From Blakeslea trispora (taxonomy: Eukaryota > Mucoromycota > Mucoromycetes > Mucorales > Choanephoraceae), in NCBI GenBank assembly GCA_025331445.1, contig JAIWNE010000004.1:186001-250000 (forward strand): a stretch of 64,000 nt of DNA. The letters are read 5' to 3'. Under the pieces are notes generated by a model, which saw only the letters and a program-made list of their open reading frames with translations, did not search any database and was not told the DNA's origin. Positions 59,258-64,000 of this stretch are shown piece after piece. The position numbers and the translations under genes are program-made. The first letter of the stretch is position 1; every line of letters starts with the position of its first letter.

Positions 59258-61303
59258 ATGTCGCCCGGAAGATTTACTTCCAATCGAAGCTCTTTAAACA
59301 CGCGACGTTATGCTACACTTGAAGAGAGCGAGGCTGTCGTTCCTGTATTCACTACACCAACAGATATGTATCTTCGAAGCGAGCTGAATAGCCAAACCAA
59401 ATATGCTCCTTCTCCAAACCAGCGTCCTATGTATTCTCCTACTTCACAGGCGAACGCTCAACTACCAAAACAGTATTCCACTCCGAAAGCTTTTGATCCT
59501 TTGGCCAATAACATGTCTCCTCCTGCATCATAGTAAGTATTTTTTTTCTTTTGTTAAATGATTACCTGTTTTCAGTCTATACCTCTAAACTGTCTTTAGC
59601 CCTTCTTCACCGAGTCAGTATGGAAAAGCTAGAGAACAGGTAAGAAGGAAGGCAGACAGGAATGGAATAGACTGATTGAATTTTCTTCTTACAGTCTACA
59701 TCTACCCAAGCAACAGCAGACAATACTCCTTCCCCAAAGCCTTTTGCAAATAGCAATACGACTGCTGTAAGTAGCAAAAAAAAAAGATGTGGATGAGATA
59801 CTTAGACAGTGTTTTTTTTTAAAATTGATATACAAAGAACTCGAATGGAACTTCATCTACATTTTCTACAACTTCCGGATCTACGAAAACAGATATGCTC
59901 TTGGCACAGTTAATAGAGATGGGCTTTTCATTAGAAAGTTCCAAGAGTGCCCTGAAAGCCACAGGAGGAAGTAGCTTACAAGATGCATTGGAAATGTTAA
60001 TCCAAAACACATTTACAGAAACACATCGTCCTACTGAAACGAACGCCAACGATGAATCTTCTGATGAAGAAGAGGACCAAAGACAGGAAGAGATCTGGAA
60101 GAGACAACAAGAAGAGCGTAGGAAAGAATACTTAGATCAGCTCAAGCGAAACAAACCTATTCCTCCTACACCTCCTACACCTCCCCATCCTCCCATGCAT
60201 AGCAACACTCAACCAAGAACTAGCTTTTTTTCATCTCCTAAACCGTCGACCCAAAATGCTCCACCCAAAACCGACCCTATTTCTCTTTATGCAGAAAAAG
60301 AGCGCAAACAAGGAAATTTCTTTTTCAACAAACAGCAATACAAAGAGGCTGAATCAGCTTACAGCTTGGCCATTGGATCACTACCGTCAGGTCATGGTGA
60401 TTTAGTGCTTCTTTCAAACAATCGTGCTGCTGCACGCTTAAAGCAAGCCAAGTATCACGATTGTCTGTCTGATTGTTCTGTGGCTATTGATCTTGCACGC
60501 AAACACATGAAGGCAGGTGCTCCTCCAACGCCCATGATATCAGATGCTTCTACTACCATGAATGCACAACTAGTCAAAGCAATTCATCGAAAGGCGTGCG
60601 CCCTTGAAGGTTTGCGTTTGTTTGAAGCTGCCATTCAAATGTATGAGGAGTATGTACGAATGGAAGGGGCGCGCAGCGGGGAAGTGAATCAAGGCATCAT
60701 TCGATGCCAACAAGCACTTTCAGAGCAAAAGAATAAGCAAAATCAATCATTCAACGAACCGAGTTGGAAAGCAGCGGATGAGAATGCCAGTGCTTTCCCT
60801 GATATTGATTTCAATATGTTTGCTCCCAAGACAACACAGCTCACGCAAGCTGAGTTGGACGAGATTAATAATAGTAAAGCAGTACTCGAAATGCGAGAAA
60901 GAGAGAAGAAAAGAGAAGCAGAAGAGGCAGAAAAGGCAGAAAAGCAGGACAAAGTGAATTCCCAGATTTCAGCCTGGAAGTTGGGCAAAGAGAAGAATCT
61001 TAGGGCCCTTTTAAGTACTTTAGATTCCGTTCTATGGGAAGGTGTTCAATGGAAGAGTATTGCTATAACAGAGTTGTTTGAACCAAGGAAGTGCAAGGTT
61101 GTTTACATGAAAGCGATTGCAAAGGTTCATCCTGATAAAGTAAGTTGTTTGTCTACTGAATCGAATTCCTTTCCTCTTTCGTTAAATTTGATTCCATATA
61201 GCTTTCTTCGAATGCCACTATTGAGCAGCGGCTTTTAGCCAATGGCATCTTTACTACTTTAAATCAAGCTTGGGACACCTTCAGATCTGAAAACAATTTA
61301 TAG
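59258..61303 (+). CDS. SWA2: auxilin/Swa2-like co-chaperone (UBA-TPR-J domain)
   Basis: Exons 59258-59532, 59600-59639, 59695-59766, 59838-61139 and 61202-61303 join in frame to 596 residues. After a Ser/Pro-rich N-terminal region come a UBA domain (~149-190, LLAQLIEMGFSLESSKSALKATGG), a charged Pro-rich linker, a TPR module (~265-400, YAEKERKQGNFFFNKQQYKEAE; NNRAAARLKQAKYHDCLSDC; RKACALEGLRLFEAA) and a C-terminal J domain whose HPDK motif ends exon 4. This is exactly the domain order of yeast Swa2. The protein recruits Hsp70 to uncoat clathrin-coated vesicles. The J domain is complete only when exon 5 (LSSNATIEQRLLANGIF...AWDTFRSENNL) is added. Confidence 0.94.
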
Positions 61304-61530
61304 ACACCTTATGCACACATCTATATAAGCTTAATTACTCATTCTGTAACCATATGAATATACCATCTTTTTCTAAACTTTTAATGTCTCATTGTTAGTG
61401 CTCTGTTTTTTTTAAATATCATACTGTATAATGTACATTTTTTTTTTTTTACTTTATGGAGTCCCTATTTTGCGAAAAGTAGGGAAAACCACTAAAAATT
61501 AGATCTATGCTTCAATTGAGAGTACTTGTC

Positions 61531-61600
<70 letters not shown>

Positions 61601-61746
61601 AGAAGCTCAATTATACTCTATCAGCCATGATGTAGCTGAATTTTTGTAATCTCTGATCTGAGGTCTAAAATCATTGTACAATTCACATAAATACGTGGAC
61701 CTTCTTAATCTACAGCTTTTGTCCATAGTGTGTTTTTTTTTTACGC
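61304..61746. other. 443-base spacer with a long GA microsatellite
   Basis: The (GA)n tract is at 61534-61596. Elsewhere poly-T and the 3' UTR of the SWA2-like gene. Confidence 0.6.
61534..61596. repeat. (GA)n microsatellite
   Basis: About 31 uninterrupted GA units, ~150-210 bases upstream of the next start codon. Confidence 0.95.
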
Positions 61747-62666
61747 ATGTCCATAGCTGCACTAAATAAAGAAGACTTTGCTAGTCCAAGCTTTGATCCC
61801 AAAAAGTGGATCAACACAATGTTAAAAGCACATCCAGTAACCACACCACACAATGAGAAGGAAATAGAAGGGGAGGAAGATAGTACCGACATAACGATGC
61901 TAGCAACTCGACTACAACTCATGGGCGAGTCTGTCTCACAAGAGTTTGACAGGCTATCGACACAAGTAATTAGATCTATGCCACATATACTGTATGACTT
62001 AAAGACACTTTCAGATAATGCAAAGTCAACACAAAAACATATCGAAAAAGTCAGAAATAATCTAAGTTTGGTCGAGGAGGATACAAATGTCACTCTAGAA
62101 CGACTAAATCGATCGCATACTGTGAAGACACATATGGAGGAATGTCGCGCCATTTTGCTTGAGGAATTGAATCATCTTGAGAAGTTGAGAGAGGAACAAG
62201 AGAGAAAGAGACAGCAAGAAGAGATTGAAAGAAAGGCAGCAGAGGCAACAGCAGCCAAAGCTCTAGAAGAAGAAAACGAAAGAAAGCGACAAATGGAGAT
62301 TGAAAAAGAAGAGGAGATACTTAGAAAACAGAAAGAAGAGCAAGAAAAGGAAAAAGAGGAAAAAGAGAGAGAGGAGAGAGAAGCTGCTCGACCACCATCG
62401 CCCGATGATGATGATGATGCATTGGAATATGGACACGTACAATTACCACCTCTAAGACAACCTCCAGTAAGACAGCATACATTTCAGCAGATTCAGAATC
62501 AAGCAATCGCTCCATCAGATCATAATGACAGCTATTTGGGTTCTGTAACACCCCAAGTGAGCAGTGTATTCAAAAAGATTGGTGTCCCTGTAAGTATAGC
62601 ATCCAGCCCACTTTATATTACTCAACTGCTAATTGATTTGTACAGCTAGATAGACTTTGGCAATAA
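61747..62666 (+). CDS. COG7-like N-terminal domain fused to a charged coiled coil
   Basis: Exons 61747-62589 and 62646-62666 give 287 residues ending PLDRLWQ. Residues ~14-125 resemble the N-terminal part of conserved oligomeric Golgi subunit 7 (FDPKKWINTML; LATRLQLMGESVSQEFDRLS; MPHILYDLKTLSDNA; VKTHMEECRAILLEE). Full COG7 is ~700-800 residues. Here the match stops and a Glu/Lys/Arg coiled coil (~130-218, many REEQERKRQQEE-type units) takes over, followed by an Asp run, a Pro/Gln-rich linker and a short tail. No remaining COG7 body is found downstream. It could be a truncated paralogue, a chimera, or a different coiled-coil protein whose N-terminus only resembles COG7. The purine-rich coding is continuous, with no stops over 840 bases. 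Confidence 0.7.
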
Positions 62667-64000
62667 TAAACATTTAGCGAGCAAGACGTTTTTTAAGTAC
62701 TATATCCATTCATCAATCTCGACTTTGCTGTTAGTTTGAAGTGAACAACAACGATAACAGCAAAAGAAGTAGGAGTTTCCGAAACCAGTGTCTGGAACAT
62801 TTTTAAAATAATGTTGGCAGGAAGACTAATTCTGATAACAAAGGCGATTGTGTTCATATAGTATTTACAGTCAACATTTAGATTGAGAATTACTAGTAGC
62901 AGTGCCAGGACAAGAGCATCTGTCTCAAAGGTTATGAACTAGCTTCAAGGTTGCTGAAATTTTAACAATCTCAAGATTGAGTTACAAAGTATATTCAAGT
63001 AAAGGACAACATTGTGTTACAAAGTTCAATGGTTGCCAGTACAATCACTGGTACGCAATAGGGTTGTTATTATCTTTGGTTTGAGCGTGATGCAAGTCTT
63101 GGTGTTAAAAAAAAACACTGAACTTTCAAATGTGATTTTTTCTTCTTGATCATCATCTTTTATATATGATCTAATAAGGCAGAAGGATGCGGGAGAAAGA
63201 TCAGTGGTCAAATGTAACATCGGCTTTGAAGAAAATGAAGATCCCTAGTAGTAGTGTTCATGAAAGTGGTGGTAGAGAACAGAGTATTTTGAAATATGGA
63301 GTATCAGTGTGCTTGCCATATAAGCAGAGATCTGTTCTAAAGGAGAAAGAGAGGACAACAGAAGAAAGCGATCGCTGATACGTGTGGTAGATATAAAACA
63401 GTAGATGCAACGGAGAAGGCGAGGAACATCGGAGGGGATAAACCAAAGTGGAAGATGTATATATGTGGTTAGGATTGTCAACCAGAAAGGCATTGAAACT
63501 TTGCTGTCAAAAATCATTGAAACTTGCAAAGCAGCTTCAACAAAGCATCTTCAAAACTCTACTAGCTGTTCTGTCAACACGTTTGAAGAATGTAAAAAAC
63601 AAACAGCCAATTTCATAAAAACAGATATTATATGTCACTTTGGTTGGGAGGTCACATTAAGTGATCAAGCGGTTTTCTAAGGCACAACCCATTGAGTTTC
63701 TAAGCTTTGACCAAATGGCTTTTATGAAGTTGATGAATTGAGTTCAAAAAAATTGAAATGCTATATTTCTGATAAAATGACCAACTGAGACCGGAAGCAC
63801 TGTAGCAACGCTATAAACAAGTGTGATACATAGCATAAATTTAGATTTTTCCTTTCTGAACGACACTATATTACAGGAAGCTGGATTGCAGTAAATGAAA
63901 TAGGAGAAAAGGGAGCAAAATGAACGGTGCAATCGTACATGGTAAAAATAATTAGACTTGTTGATATCAATTTATCAAATATTATTCATTTATAGTAGCT
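62667..64000. other. 1.3 kb end region with a transposase remnant
   Basis: Apart from the remnant at 62745-62861 only short frames are present; 63187-63378 (+, 63 codons) is hydrophilic and unrecognised. The window ends in a non-coding stretch. Confidence 0.45.
62745..62861 (+). pseudogene. Tc1/mariner-like transposase helix-turn-helix remnant
   Basis: Between stops at 62742 and 62859 the frame reads ITAKEVGVSETSVWNIFK, then AGRLILITKAIV. The first part has the T-A-x2-V-G-V-S-x2-[ST]-V-x2-I pattern of the DNA-binding HTH of Tc1/mariner-type transposases. The second resembles the GRP-x-x-I-T linker after it. No catalytic domain or terminal repeats were found nearby, so this is a fragment only. 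Confidence 0.55.

Overview
The window is nuclear DNA from a filamentous fungus, most probably a member of the Mucorales (Mucoromycota). The evidence is AT-rich spacers full of poly-T and poly-A runs, many GT-AG introns of about 50-75 nt with CTAAC/CTGAC-like branch sites, a CotH-family cell-surface protein, a tandem DUF8032-type regulator, and strong codon bias in the highly expressed aconitase and ribosomal protein L5 genes. There is no operon structure, and most genes are separate transcription units. I identify 19 protein-coding genes, one of them partial and two with broken frames. All exon boundaries were worked out by eye from splice signals, frame continuity and family motifs.

Layout. 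1-7 kb: 3' end of a HAL5-like kinase, a 3 kb gene-poor spacer, mitochondrial aconitase. 7-13.6 kb: a GH35 beta-galactosidase and a Ras guanine-nucleotide exchange factor. 14-19.4 kb: a small mitochondrial LEA-like protein divergent from the i-AAA protease YME1 (two CRE-like sites lie between them), then a GATA-type zinc-finger protein. 20-26 kb: a small secreted protein and a Pap1/Yap-type bZIP factor, with long spacers. 26-31 kb: a 20-exon BK/Slo-type potassium channel. 31-35.3 kb: a coiled-coil protein divergent from RPL5, then a PhoD-like phosphatase. 36-40.4 kb: a CotH-family protein, a decayed pogo-like transposon and an Asn/Gln-rich membrane protein. 42.8-51.2 kb: an OPT transporter with a frameshift, a Pho80-like cyclin, the complex I subunit NDUFA8 and the respiratory supercomplex factor RCF2. 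51-56 kb: a spacer with a MITE and a dispersed repeat, then the DUF8032 regulator with four frame breaks. 59-64 kb: an auxilin/Swa2-like co-chaperone, a COG7-like N-terminal fragment protein and a transposase remnant.

Themes. Four or five genes serve mitochondria (ACO1, YME1, NDUFA8, RCF2, the LEA-like protein), but they are scattered and there is no evidence of a co-regulated cluster. The points most worth a second look are: the fungal Slo channel without a calcium bowl; five single-base frame losses, every one at a run of T on the + strand and four of them in one gene; a previously unlabelled inverted pair of dispersed repeats 28 kb apart; two pogo/Tc1-like non-autonomous elements with TA target duplications; and unusual splicing (a first coding exon of only ATG, a GC-AG intron, a microsatellite forming a 5' splice site, and stop-free introns of length 3n).
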